Shown in pieces: positions 1-8,137 of a stretch of 64,000 nt of DNA (position 1 is the first letter of the stretch; each line of letters opens with the position of its first letter). This DNA is from Paracoccus aurantiacus. Its GTDB lineage: Bacteria; Pseudomonadota; Alphaproteobacteria; Rhodobacterales; Rhodobacteraceae. A program made the translations under genes and the position numbers. The notes beneath the pieces are model-generated. The model made no database searches. It worked only from the letters and a program-made list of their open reading frames with translations, and had not been told where the DNA came from. The stretch covers positions 372,001 to 436,000 of the forward strand of contig NZ_VOPL01000002.1 of assembly GCF_007993065.1 (NCBI RefSeq), given 5' to 3'.

Positions 1-37
1 ACGTCCGACGGTCTGATCCATCACCCGAAGCCGACAG

Positions 38-72
38 GGGCCGGAAGGGCGTAAGCCTTCCGGCCCTTTTTC
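38..72 (+). terminator. Rho-independent terminator of an off-window gene
   Basis: An 11-bp perfect stem (38-48 with 56-66, GC-rich) closes a 7-base loop and is followed by a run of T at 67-71. It lies left of the convergent ald stop codon, so it probably ends a plus-strand gene lying mostly before base 1. A TGA at 14-16 would be a suitable stop for that gene, but too little is visible to identify it. Confidence 0.8.
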
Positions 73-96
73 ATGCGACCGAGCAAGAGCGATCGC

Positions 97-1209
97 CTAC
101 AGCAGCGATTCGGGCGATATGCTTGGGCTACGCAGCGCCGCGCCAACCGGGGCAGAGGTCAGCTTGCCCTCATGCGTGGAAAGCCCCGCGCGCAGATGCG
201 CGTCGTCATGCACCGCCTGTCGCCAGCCCTTGTCAGCGAGCGCGAGCACGAAGGGCAGTGTCGCATTGCCAAGCGCCTGGGTCGAACTGCGCGGCACTGC
301 GCCGGGCATATTGGCAACGCAGTAGTGAACGATGCCGTCGACCTCGTAGATCGGGTCCTGATGGGTGGTCGGATGAGAGGTTTCGAAACAGCCGCCCTGG
401 TCGATGGCGACATCGACAAGAACCGCGCCGGGCTTCATCGACGCAAGCTGCGCACGGCTGATAAGTTTGGGTGCGGCGGCACCCGGCACCAGAACCGCGC
501 CGATGACCATGTCTGCGGCACGCAGCAGTTCCGCCGTCGCCGCGGCGGTCGCATATTGGGTCGTCAGCCGCCCCATGAAAATATCGTCAAGATATGAAAG
601 CCGCGGGATCGAGCGGTCGAGCACCGTCACATTCGCCCCCATCCCAACGGCAACACGTGCCGCGGCCGTCCCGACGACCCCGCCGCCGATGATGATGACA
701 TTTGCGGGGCGCACGCCCGGCACGCCGCCAAGCAGCACGCCTTCACCGCCATTCGCCTTCTGTAGTGCCCAGGCGCCGGCCTGCGGGGCAAGTCTGCCGG
801 CGACCTCTGACATCGGCGCAAGAAGCGGCAGGCCGCCGCGCGCATCGGTCACGGTCTCATAAGCGATCGAGGTGACGCCGCTGTCCAGAAGCTCTCGGGT
901 CTGGTCCGGGTCTGGGGCAAGATGCAGATAGGTGAAAAGCAGTTGACCGCGGCGCAGCATGGCACGCTCCACCGCCTGCGGTTCCTTCACCTTGACGATC
1001 AATTCTGCCCGTTCGAACAGCGTTCGTGCATCGGGCACGATTTCGGCACCGGCGGCGATATACTGGTCGTCCGTATAGCCGGACCCGATGCCCGCGCCGG
1101 CCTGGATCAGCACCTTGTTACCATGTGCGACAGCCTCTCTCGCCGCGTCCGGGCGCAGGCCGACACGGAATTCCTGTGGTTTGATCTCGGTCGGGCAACC
1201 TATCAGCAT
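97..1209 (-). CDS. ald: Alanine dehydrogenase
   Basis: 370-residue NAD-dependent alanine dehydrogenase, which interconverts L-alanine and pyruvate plus ammonia in the cytoplasm. The N-terminus begins MLIGCPTEIK and continues with the family's substrate domain (RVGL, then KVKEP around residue 75). The Rossmann nucleotide-binding glycine motif IIGGGVVGTAAA lies mid-protein. The length matches the usual ~370 residues. The open frame extends to 1485, but the start at 1209 matches the family N-terminus, and the extension would run into the divergent regulator. The divergent neighbour is an Lrp/AsnC protein, a common pairing in which the regulator responds to amino acids and controls ald. Confidence 0.95.
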   Translation of the reverse strand: MLIGCPTEIKPQEFRVGLRPDAAREAVAHGNKVLIQAGAGIGSGYTDDQYIAAGAEIVPDARTLFERAELIVKVKEPQAVERAMLRRGQLLFTYLHLAPDPDQTRELLDSGVTSIAYETVTDARGGLPLLAPMSEVAGRLAPQAGAWALQKANGGEGVLLGGVPGVRPANVIIIGGGVVGTAAARVAVGMGANVTVLDRSIPRLSYLDDIFMGRLTTQYATAAATAELLRAADMVIGAVLVPGAAAPKLISRAQLASMKPGAVLVDVAIDQGGCFETSHPTTHQDPIYEVDGIVHYCVANMPGAVPRSSTQALGNATLPFVLALADKGWRQAVHDDAHLRAGLSTHEGKLTSAPVGAALRSPSISPESLL

Positions 1210-1245
1210 CGCGCTCTCCTGTTGGTTCTGACTGGCGTATCGCCT

Positions 1246-1261
1246 TGTCACGAGAGTGACA
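1246..1261. promoter_or_regulatory. Palindrome in the ald/lrp divergent region
   Basis: A perfect 6-bp inverted repeat, TGTCAC-N4-GTGACA, lies 37 bases upstream of the ald start. It is a candidate operator for ald, possibly bound by the divergent Lrp-type protein, but no binding consensus is matched. A second element nearer the regulator, at 1319-1337, has ATTGC repeated exactly 10 bases apart, as expected for same-face protein contacts. Confidence 0.35.
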
Positions 1262-1359
1262 CGAATTGCCGTGCGGGTGCTTTCGATCTGGCGCTTGCCA
1301 GCACCTCTTGTTCGAAGAATATTGCGCCATATTGCAACTATGCCGGAGATTTCTTTCAA

Positions 1360-1821
1360 ATGACCGAGATTGACGCGACTGATCGTCGTATCCTTTCGAT
1401 CTTGCAGAAGGATGGTCGAATCACCAATGCCGACCTGTCGGCGCGGGTTAATCTGTCCGCCTCTGCAACCCATCGCCGGGTCCAAAGGCTGGAGGAAGAG
1501 GGCCTGATTAAGTCATATGTCGCGCTGCTGAACCGCAGGCTTATCGGGCGCCCTTCGACGGTATTCGTCGAAATTACCCTGTCCGGTCAGGCGACCGAAT
1601 TGCTGGAGGCGTTCGAGCGTGCGGTGCGGGCAATCCCGGACCTGCTGGAATGTCATCTGATGGCGGGAACGGCAGATTACCTGCTGAAGCTTGCGGTCGG
1701 TGATACGGACGATTTCGCACGTATCCACCGCGAATATCTGACCCGCCTTCCCGGCGTGGCGCAGATGCATTCTTCCTTTGCGCTCAGGACCGTCGCCGAA
1801 ACGACGGCCCTGCCGCTTTAG
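1360..1821 (+). CDS. Lrp/AsnC family transcriptional regulator
   Basis: 153-residue feast/famine regulator. An N-terminal helix-turn-helix (about residues 5-60, ILSILQKDGRITNADLSARV followed by SASATHRRVQRLEEEG) precedes a C-terminal RAM effector-binding domain (about 70-140). The frame stays open upstream to 922, but that part is antisense to ald. The ATG at 1360 gives the standard family length and the typical MTEIDATDRRIL start. Divergent from ald, so alanine-responsive control of ald is the likely role; AldR-type proteins are the closest concept. Confidence 0.9.
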   Translation: MTEIDATDRRILSILQKDGRITNADLSARVNLSASATHRRVQRLEEEGLIKSYVALLNRRLIGRPSTVFVEITLSGQATELLEAFERAVRAIPDLLECHLMAGTADYLLKLAVGDTDDFARIHREYLTRLPGVAQMHSSFALRTVAETTALPL

Positions 1822-1827
1822 CGTGGC

Positions 1828-2301
1828 TTACTGACCCTCGGCAGCCGCCTGATCGTTCGGGTTCAGGTTGCGCCCGATCGGACCGGCTGGTGTCGCCAGA
1901 TGGCCGTATTCGAAGGTCAGCGTATCGGGACCGCCCGAGATGCGCAGAACGCCGTCTTCATAGCTGATGCGGTTGGCCTGACGCAGTGCGTTGAAGAACT
2001 TCGTTTCTTGCGCGCTCCACCGGCAGGTCTGACCAGCGGACTGGATCGGGCCGGCAACGAATTCAGGCGGCGTGCCCGAAACCGGAACGACAAAAGAGTT
2101 ACAGCCGGTGCGGCCGACCATCTGTTCGGGCGAGATGGTCATCGTGGTGTGACGAACGCTCAGAACCTCGCCACCGATATTGAACAGCACATAGTCGCCG
2201 GTCGGAATGGTGGAATAGGGATCATCGGGCGTCGTCGCGGTCGGTTCACAGGCGGCAAGCGCGAGCGTTGCAAGCGCGGCAGCGGTCAGTTGGCGGAACA
2301 T
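1828..2301 (-). CDS. META/HslJ-like lipoprotein
   Basis: 157-residue secreted lipoprotein. A hydrophobic signal ends in a lipobox (LALAAC, cysteine around residue 17), followed by a single domain resembling the META domain of HslJ-type proteins: GDYVLFNIGGE, then MVGRTGCNSF and a late DTLTFEY strand. Start placed at 2301 rather than 2328 because that puts the signal peptide at the N-terminus. Its stop lies 6 bases from the lrp stop, so the two genes converge. Function unknown; META proteins are loosely linked to heat or antibiotic stress. Confidence 0.75.
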   Translation of the reverse strand: MFRQLTAAALATLALAACEPTATTPDDPYSTIPTGDYVLFNIGGEVLSVRHTTMTISPEQMVGRTGCNSFVVPVSGTPPEFVAGPIQSAGQTCRWSAQETKFFNALRQANRISYEDGVLRISGGPDTLTFEYGHLATPAGPIGRNLNPNDQAAAEGQ

Positions 2302-2592
2302 GGCAGCGTCTCCGGTTGGATGAAACATTTTCTATTGAAGGCCGAATTGCATCGCAGGCTTTTCCGGTCAACTCACTGATATGTCAGCAATCGGGGGCTT
2401 CGGCAATGAAACTGATCCGCGATTTGCGTGTGGTGCAAGGATAATCAAGGCTCTGCGGGGACAGCGTGGGCTGCAAGGACGCGCGCGCGACAACATGTCA
2501 GGTTGCAAAATCGTCGCGTTCTGTTGCGGACATGTCACGCAATGCGGTGCGATAGCCGTTGCAGCGGCAAACCGTGGCGCTAGTGTCGCAGC

Positions 2593-3360
2593 ATGTTCGG
2601 CCTTGATCCTGGCATCTTCTGGTTCGTTTTCGGGGTGACGCTGTTCGCGGGTTTCGTGAAAGGCGCGGTCGGTTTCGCCATGCCGATGATCATGATGTCC
2701 GCCTTCGCATCGGTGCTGCCGCCAAAGCTGGCACTTGCGGCGCTGATCTTGCCGACTTTGGTGACGAATGTCATGCAAGCCGGGCGGCAGGGGTTCGGCG
2801 CTGCCTGGGGATCGGTCAGGCGGTTCCGCTGGCATATTGCGATGGTCGGGATATTCATCCTTGTTTCGGCCGCGTTCATCGGCGCGGTGCCGCAAAGTCT
2901 GATGTATCTGCTGCTTGGCATTCCGATTGTCGCCTTCGCGGCTTGGCAATTGTCGGGCCGTCCGCTGAAGCTGCCCGTCCATCACGAACGCAGGTTCGAG
3001 ATCGTGACCGGCATAATCGGGGGCTTATATGGCGGGATTTCCGGGATCTGGGGGCCACCACTGATTGTTTATCTGCTGTCTGTCGGCGCGCCGAAGGACG
3101 AACAGATGCGGGTGCAGGGCGTGGTGTTCCTGCTGGGCGCGGTTGTGCTGACCTTCGCGCATCTTGGTTCTGGGGTGCTGAACGGGCAGACCTTGCCGCT
3201 GTCTGCGGTGCTGATCGTGCCGGGCGTTCTTGGGATGTGGGCAGGGCTGAAGGTGCATGACCGGCTGGACGTGACCCAGTTCCGCCGATGGACGCTGGTG
3301 CTGCTCGTGCTCAGCGGACTTAACCTTGTGCGGCGCGGGCTGGAACTTCTGGCAGGCTGA
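2593..3360 (+). CDS. TauE/SafE family permease
   Basis: 255-residue inner-membrane protein with about 7-8 hydrophobic segments and the family N-terminal motif FAGFVKGAVGFAMPMI (residues 17-32). A second related motif, GIIGGLYGGISGIWGPPLIVYLL, marks the internal repeat. TauE/SafE proteins are proposed exporters of sulfite, sulfoacetate or other small anions. No sulfur gene is adjacent, so the substrate is open. dapE follows 30 bases downstream on the same strand. Confidence 0.85.
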   Translation: MFGLDPGIFWFVFGVTLFAGFVKGAVGFAMPMIMMSAFASVLPPKLALAALILPTLVTNVMQAGRQGFGAAWGSVRRFRWHIAMVGIFILVSAAFIGAVPQSLMYLLLGIPIVAFAAWQLSGRPLKLPVHHERRFEIVTGIIGGLYGGISGIWGPPLIVYLLSVGAPKDEQMRVQGVVFLLGAVVLTFAHLGSGVLNGQTLPLSAVLIVPGVLGMWAGLKVHDRLDVTQFRRWTLVLLVLSGLNLVRRGLELLAG

Positions 3361-3390
3361 CCCTATCCCTTGCGTAAAGAAGGATTCGCG

Positions 3391-4533
3391 ATGACCGATG
3401 CCGCCGAACTGACCGCCGAACTGATCCGCTGCCCATCGGTCACGCCCGAAGAAGGCGGCGCGCTGGCGCTGTTGACGGCGCGTCTGGAAGCTGCCGGATT
3501 CGAGTGCTCGCGCATCGACCGGAACGGCACGCCGAACCTCTTCGCGCGATGGGGCGAGAGAGGCGCGCCGCTCAGCTTCGGGTTCAATGGCCATACCGAC
3601 GTCGTGCCGCCCGGCAATCCCGATAGCTGGACGCATCCGCCCTTTTCGGGTCATCTCGACACAGACGGCACGATCTGGGGCCGGGGTGCCACCGACATGA
3701 AATCCGGCGTCGCGGCCTTTGTCGGCGCCGCAATCGACTTTGTCACCGACACCCCGCCGGACGGGGCCATCCTGATCGCGATTACCGGCGACGAGGAAGG
3801 CCCGGCGAGAGACGGCACGACTGCCATTCTCGACTGGATGGACACCCGGAATGAACGGATGAGCGTCTGCATCGTCGGAGAGCCGTCGAATCCAGAGGTG
3901 TTCGGCGAGATGATCAAGATCGGCAGGCGCGGATCGGTCACATACCGGGTGAATGCGCGGGGCGTTCAGGGGCATGTCGCTTATCCCGAACGCGTCCGCA
4001 ATCCGCTGCATGCCCTTGTCCGCTTTCTGGACGAGCTGGCCTCGACGCCGCTTGACGCGGGCTCGGCACATTTCGATCCGTCTGGGCTCCAGGTGACGTC
4101 GGTGGATTGCGGGAATATGGCAAGCAATGTCGTGCCCGAAACGGCGTCTGCCGTTTTCAACATCCGCTTCAATGATCTGCACAAGTCCGAAGCGCTGGAT
4201 CAGGCATTGAAGGCGCGGGCGGCGCGCATCAGCGACCAGACCGGCGTGGAGATCACGCTGTCGGGCGATGTCTCGGGCGAAAGCTTCCTGACCGAACCCG
4301 GCCCCTTTGTCGATCTGGTCGCCCGCGTGGTCGAGGCGGAAACCGGCATCCGGCCTGTCCTGTCCACCACGGGTGGAACATCGGATGCACGTTTCATCAA
4401 GGATCACTGCCCGGTGCTGGAATTCGGGCTTGTCGGACGCTTCATGCATCAGGTGGACGAACGTGTCCCTGCAAGCGAGATCCGCGCCCTTCAGCGCGTC
4501 TATGGCCGTATCCTGTCGGAGTATTTCGCATGA
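3391..4533 (+). CDS. dapE: Succinyl-diaminopimelate desuccinylase
   Basis: 380-residue M20-family zinc hydrolase that releases succinate from N-succinyl-LL-diaminopimelate in lysine and peptidoglycan biosynthesis. Metal and catalytic residues are visible: GHTD (H68), the bridging aspartate D102 in GRGATDMKSG, and E135-E136 in TGDEEGPA. The late STTGGTSDARF motif is also present. The ATG at 3391 is preceded by GAAGGA at suitable spacing and gives the family N-terminus. It overlaps the downstream GNAT gene by 4 bases (ATGA), so they are translationally coupled. Confidence 0.95.
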   Translation: MTDAAELTAELIRCPSVTPEEGGALALLTARLEAAGFECSRIDRNGTPNLFARWGERGAPLSFGFNGHTDVVPPGNPDSWTHPPFSGHLDTDGTIWGRGATDMKSGVAAFVGAAIDFVTDTPPDGAILIAITGDEEGPARDGTTAILDWMDTRNERMSVCIVGEPSNPEVFGEMIKIGRRGSVTYRVNARGVQGHVAYPERVRNPLHALVRFLDELASTPLDAGSAHFDPSGLQVTSVDCGNMASNVVPETASAVFNIRFNDLHKSEALDQALKARAARISDQTGVEITLSGDVSGESFLTEPGPFVDLVARVVEAETGIRPVLSTTGGTSDARFIKDHCPVLEFGLVGRFMHQVDERVPASEIRALQRVYGRILSEYFA

Positions 4534-4943
4534 AGGTCGAGCTGACTGATGATCTGGAAACCTGCCGGCATTTGCGCCGCCGCGTCTTTATCGAAGAGCA
4601 AGGCGTGAGCGAGGCCGAGGAATGGGACGGCCGCGACCCTGAGGCGCTGCATGTCCTCGGCTGGCAGGACGATCGTCCGGTGGCGACCGCGCGAATGTTC
4701 ATCGAAGGCGATACAGGCAAGATCGGCCGGGTCTGCGTGTTGCGAAGCGCGCGCGGGACGGGGGCAGGCGCGGCAATCATGCGATATGCAGTCGATGCCC
4801 TGCGCGAGCGAGGGATCGCGAAGGCGAAGCTGTCATCGCAGGTGCAGGCGATACCGTTCTATGAAAGGCTCGGGTTTACGGCATATGGGCCGGAATATAC
4901 TGATGCCGGCATCCCGCATCGGGACATGGTTCTGGAACTGTAG
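4530..4943 (+). CDS. GNAT family N-acetyltransferase
   Basis: 137-residue acetyl-CoA-dependent acyltransferase of the ElaA/YjcF-like type. The VFIEEQGVSEAEEWDGRD segment is typical of that group, and the acetyl-CoA loop appears as RSARGTGAGAAIM (about residues 73-85). SSQVQAIPFYERLGF is the characteristic C-terminal part. Substrate unknown. It overlaps the dapE stop by 4 bases, so it is probably cotranslated with it. Confidence 0.85.
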   Translation: MKVELTDDLETCRHLRRRVFIEEQGVSEAEEWDGRDPEALHVLGWQDDRPVATARMFIEGDTGKIGRVCVLRSARGTGAGAAIMRYAVDALRERGIAKAKLSSQVQAIPFYERLGFTAYGPEYTDAGIPHRDMVLEL

Positions 4944-4967
4944 CGCAGCCTGCGTATTGTGTCTGGG

Positions 4968-4999
4968 CGGACCGCGTGAACGGTCCGGGGAAAGGACCG
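4968..4999 (+). promoter_or_regulatory. Alternative hairpins over the rnr ribosome binding site
   Basis: Three arms lie just before rnr: GGACCG at 4969-4974, its complement CGGTCC at 4981-4986, and GGACCG again at 4994-4999. The middle arm can pair with the first (7-bp stem when flanks are included, 6-base loop) or with the third. The second pairing places the purine-rich Shine-Dalgarno stretch (4987-4996) in the loop and stem next to the ATG at 5002. This looks able to switch translation, but the function is inferred. Confidence 0.4.
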
Positions 5000-5001
5000 T
5001 C

Positions 5002-7257
5002 ATGGCATTGCCGAACAAACAGCAGATCCTCGACTGGGTCGCAGATCATCCTGACGCCGCATCGAAGCGCGACATCTCGAAGGCGTTCAACGTCAAGGGA
5101 CAGGAGAAGATTGATCTCAAGCGGCTTTTGAAGGAGCTGGCGGAAGAAGGCCGGCTGGAGCGTCGCCGCAAGACCTATCGGGATGCCGAAACGCTGCCGC
5201 CCGTCACCGTGGTCCAGATCCTGCCGCCGGATGGGGGCGGGGATATTTTCGTCAAGCCGATGGAACTGCGCGGCGACGGGCCACAGCCGCGCATCCTGTT
5301 CCGTCCGCGCGACGCTGACCCCGCACTTGGCCCCGGCGACCGTATCCTCGCCCGCCTGATCGAGGAGCGGGGCGAGGATCACGACTACATCGCCCGGATG
5401 ATCCGCCGCATCGGCGAGGCAAAGCACAAGATCGTGGGCGTCTATCGCAAAGGCACGGAAGGCGGGCGCATCCTGCCCATCGACAAGGGCGCCGACCGCG
5501 AATGGCGTGTGCGCGAGGCGGACAGTCAGGGCGCTGAAGACGGCGAGTTGGTCGAGGCCGAGCAATCCGGTCCCAAGGGCAGGCTGGGCCTGCCGCAGGC
5601 GCGGATCACCGACCGGCTGGGCGATCCGTCTGCGCCGAAGGCCGTAAGCCTGATCGCCATTCATCAGCATAATATCCCCGATGACTTCCCTGACGAGGTA
5701 ATCGCCGAGGCCGACGCACAGAAGCCCGCGACGATGAAGGGCCGCGATGATCTGCGCGATATTCCGTTCCTGACAATCGACCCCGCCGATGCGCGCGACC
5801 GCGACGATGCGGTGGCTGCCATGCCCGATACCGACCCGAAAAATCCGGGCGGCATGATCCTCTGGGTGGCGATTGCGGATGTCGCCCATTACGTCACCCC
5901 CGGCAGTGCGCTGGATCGCGAGGCCCGTAAGCGCGGCAATTCGACCTATTTTCCCGACCGGGTGGTTCCGATGCTGCCCGATGTGCTGTCGGGCGATCTG
6001 TGCAGCCTGCATGAAGGCGTGGACCGCGCCGTCATCGCTGTCAGGATGCGGATCGACGCGCAGGGCAACAAGATCGGTCAGAAATTCCATCGCGGGATCA
6101 TGAATTCTCTCGCCAGCCTCAGTTATGAACAGGCTCAGGCGGCGATGGACGGCCGGCCGGACGATGTGACGGCACCGCTTCTGGACACGGCGCTGAAACC
6201 GCTCTGGCAGGCATATGATCTGCTGAAGGGTGCGCGCGGGCGGCGGCAACCGCTCGACCTGGATCTGCCGGAACGTCAGATCGTTCTGGGCGATGACGGT
6301 CGCGTCAAGTCGGTGAACTTCAAGGACCGCTTCGATGCGCACAAGCTGATCGAGGAATTCATGGTCCTGGCCAATGTCGCCGCAGCCGAGGAGCTTACCC
6401 GCCTGAAACGCCCGCTGCTGTTCCGGGTCCACGAGGAGCCGTCGGCCGAGAAGATGGAGGCGCTGCGCGAAGTTGCGCAGGCGTCGGGGTTCGTGCTGGC
6501 CAAGGGGCAGGTGCTGCATACCAGCCACCTGAACAAGCTGCTGGCGCAGGCCGAGGGATCGGATTTCGATGAACTGATCAACATCAGTACGCTGCGGTCG
6601 ATGACGCAGGCCTATTATCACCCCGACAATCTGGGCCATTTCGGTCTTGCGCTGAAGAATTATGCGCATTTCACCAGCCCGATCCGGCGATATTCGGACC
6701 TGATCGTGCATCGCGCACTTATTGCCGGTCATGGCTGGGGGAAGGATGGGTTGTCGGACTGGGATATCGAAAACCTTGCCGATACCGCGACCCAGATCTC
6801 TGCCACAGAGCGCCGCAGCATGGAGGCCGAGCGCGACACCACCGACCGCTATCTTGCGGCCTACCTCGCAGAGCGTGTCGGTTCCGAGATGACGGGCCGG
6901 ATCAGCGGAGTCCAGAAGTTCGGCGCTTTCGTGAAGCTGGACGGCACGGGGGCTGACGGTCTGCTGCCGATCCGCGAGATCGGAAACGAGTATTTCCATT
7001 TTGACCGGGACGCACAGATGCTGGTCGGGTCGGAAACGGGCGTCGAGATTACAATCGGTCAGCGCGTGAAGGTGCGGCTTGCGGAAGCGTCACCGCTGAC
7101 CGGGGGTCTGATCCTTGAGCTGCTGGAACTCGATGGTGCGACCGTCCCGGCCGGTCCGAAGTCACGGCGCGGTCGCCCGGTCCGCCGCAGGCCCGCGCAG
7201 GTCAAGGCCAAGGCACGGGCTGCGGCGAAGAAGGAAAAGCGCAAGCGCCGCAGTTAG
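5002..7257 (+). CDS. rnr: Ribonuclease R
   Basis: 751-residue 3'-5' exoribonuclease that degrades structured RNA. An N-terminal winged-helix segment (KRDISKAFNVKG) is followed by cold-shock-like OB regions and then the RNB catalytic domain. The active-site aspartate cluster DPADARDRDD is at 260-269. A C-terminal S1 domain (GRISGVQKFGAFVKLDG) precedes a Lys/Arg-rich tail typical of RNase R. An upstream in-frame extension to 4651 would run through the GNAT gene in another frame and lacks family similarity. The convergent VOC gene overlaps the stop codon by 4 bases. Confidence 0.95.
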   Translation: MALPNKQQILDWVADHPDAASKRDISKAFNVKGQEKIDLKRLLKELAEEGRLERRRKTYRDAETLPPVTVVQILPPDGGGDIFVKPMELRGDGPQPRILFRPRDADPALGPGDRILARLIEERGEDHDYIARMIRRIGEAKHKIVGVYRKGTEGGRILPIDKGADREWRVREADSQGAEDGELVEAEQSGPKGRLGLPQARITDRLGDPSAPKAVSLIAIHQHNIPDDFPDEVIAEADAQKPATMKGRDDLRDIPFLTIDPADARDRDDAVAAMPDTDPKNPGGMILWVAIADVAHYVTPGSALDREARKRGNSTYFPDRVVPMLPDVLSGDLCSLHEGVDRAVIAVRMRIDAQGNKIGQKFHRGIMNSLASLSYEQAQAAMDGRPDDVTAPLLDTALKPLWQAYDLLKGARGRRQPLDLDLPERQIVLGDDGRVKSVNFKDRFDAHKLIEEFMVLANVAAAEELTRLKRPLLFRVHEEPSAEKMEALREVAQASGFVLAKGQVLHTSHLNKLLAQAEGSDFDELINISTLRSMTQAYYHPDNLGHFGLALKNYAHFTSPIRRYSDLIVHRALIAGHGWGKDGLSDWDIENLADTATQISATERRSMEAERDTTDRYLAAYLAERVGSEMTGRISGVQKFGAFVKLDGTGADGLLPIREIGNEYFHFDRDAQMLVGSETGVEITIGQRVKVRLAEASPLTGGLILELLELDGATVPAGPKSRRGRPVRRRPAQVKAKARAAAKKEKRKRRS

Positions 7258-7577
7258 GTTTCGGACCAGACGGCCATCGCGGTGCCACCGGGTTCGCGGA
7301 ACTCGAAGCGCCGACCGCCGGGAAAGCTGTAGATTTCCCGCGTGATTTCGGCCCCCGCGCTGCTGACCTTGGCGAATGCGGCTTCCAGATCGTCGGCTTT
7401 CAGGATCACCAGTGGCGGCGACGCTTCGCCCGCTGCGATCCCGCCCGACACGCCCGCATTTGCAAGTTCCTGATAGTCGGGTCCGTAGTCGTTGAAGCTC
7501 CACCCGAAGGCATCGGTGAAGAAGGATTTGGTTGCCTCCATCCTGGGTGACGCGAATTCGATATAGTCGATTTTCAT
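7254..7577 (-). CDS. VOC (glyoxalase/bleomycin-resistance fold) protein
   Basis: 107-residue single VOC module beginning MKIDYIEFASPRMEATKSFF and ending FREPGGTAMAVW. Metal ligands of the family would come from the early beta strand and the late E of FEFREPGG, but no specific enzyme can be named. The start has a plausible spacing and the length is typical of YaeR/PhnB-like small VOC proteins. It converges on and overlaps rnr by 4 bases. Confidence 0.85.
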   Translation of the reverse strand: MKIDYIEFASPRMEATKSFFTDAFGWSFNDYGPDYQELANAGVSGGIAAGEASPPLVILKADDLEAAFAKVSSAGAEITREIYSFPGGRRFEFREPGGTAMAVWSET

Positions 7578-7624
7578 GGCGAATCCCCTTCGATGTTCTT
7601 CTTTTGTTTGCGCCTATTCACGCG

Positions 7625-8029
7625 TTAACGCAAGATCGGCGGACCGGAGGGCGATTTGCGCAGATCCTCGACCCCCATGCGCAAACCGCCACCAATGCGG
7701 TGCGCCAGTGCCGACCAGCCGGCAGCGGCATCTGCAGGCAGGGTGCGGCGCAGGGTTTCGTCGAACAGCATCAGCCAAGGCGCGAAATGTTCGGCCCGCA
7801 CATCGCCTGCCTGGATATGGGTGCGCATCGGGTTTCCGTCATAGCTGCGCTCATACAGGATCGCGTTGCGCCAGAAACGGGCGATCTTTTCCTCATGCGC
7901 GGGCCAGTCGGTGACATGGTTGGCGAAGATCGGGCCAAGCACCTCGTGCCGGCGGATCGCGGCGTAGAAGACAGCGACCACGCGGTCGATCTGGTCGGGG
8001 GTCACGTCAAGGCGGGGCGGAATGCTCAT
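7625..8029 (-). CDS. Group III truncated haemoglobin
   Basis: 134-residue 2-over-2 globin (TrHbP type). Recognised by the phenylalanine/tyrosine-rich B helix VVAVFYAAIRRHEVLGPIF, the FWRNAILYERSYDGNP region, and the proximal haem histidine region HIQAGDVRAEHFAPWLMLF. Such proteins bind O2 or NO in the cytoplasm; the physiological role here is unknown. The ATG at 8029 (MSIPPRLDVT) fits the family. The 21-residue upstream extension is not conserved in type. Confidence 0.85.
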   Translation of the reverse strand: MSIPPRLDVTPDQIDRVVAVFYAAIRRHEVLGPIFANHVTDWPAHEEKIARFWRNAILYERSYDGNPMRTHIQAGDVRAEHFAPWLMLFDETLRRTLPADAAAGWSALAHRIGGGLRMGVEDLRKSPSGPPILR

Positions 8030-8137
8030 GCCGTCTAGATGGCGTTGTCCATGCTGCGCGGCAAGGGTCGGAATTGTCGCAGTCTTCGGCACCCTGAATC
8101 ATGTTATTGCGCGATCAGAGCCCTGTGCTGCATTTCG

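Noticed and set aside
3025..4449. 474-codon minus-strand open frame
   Set aside because: Antisense to the TauE-type permease and dapE; no family features.
4876..6999. 707-codon minus-strand open frame
   Set aside because: Fully antisense to rnr, with no recognisable domain; a product of high-GC third-position bias.
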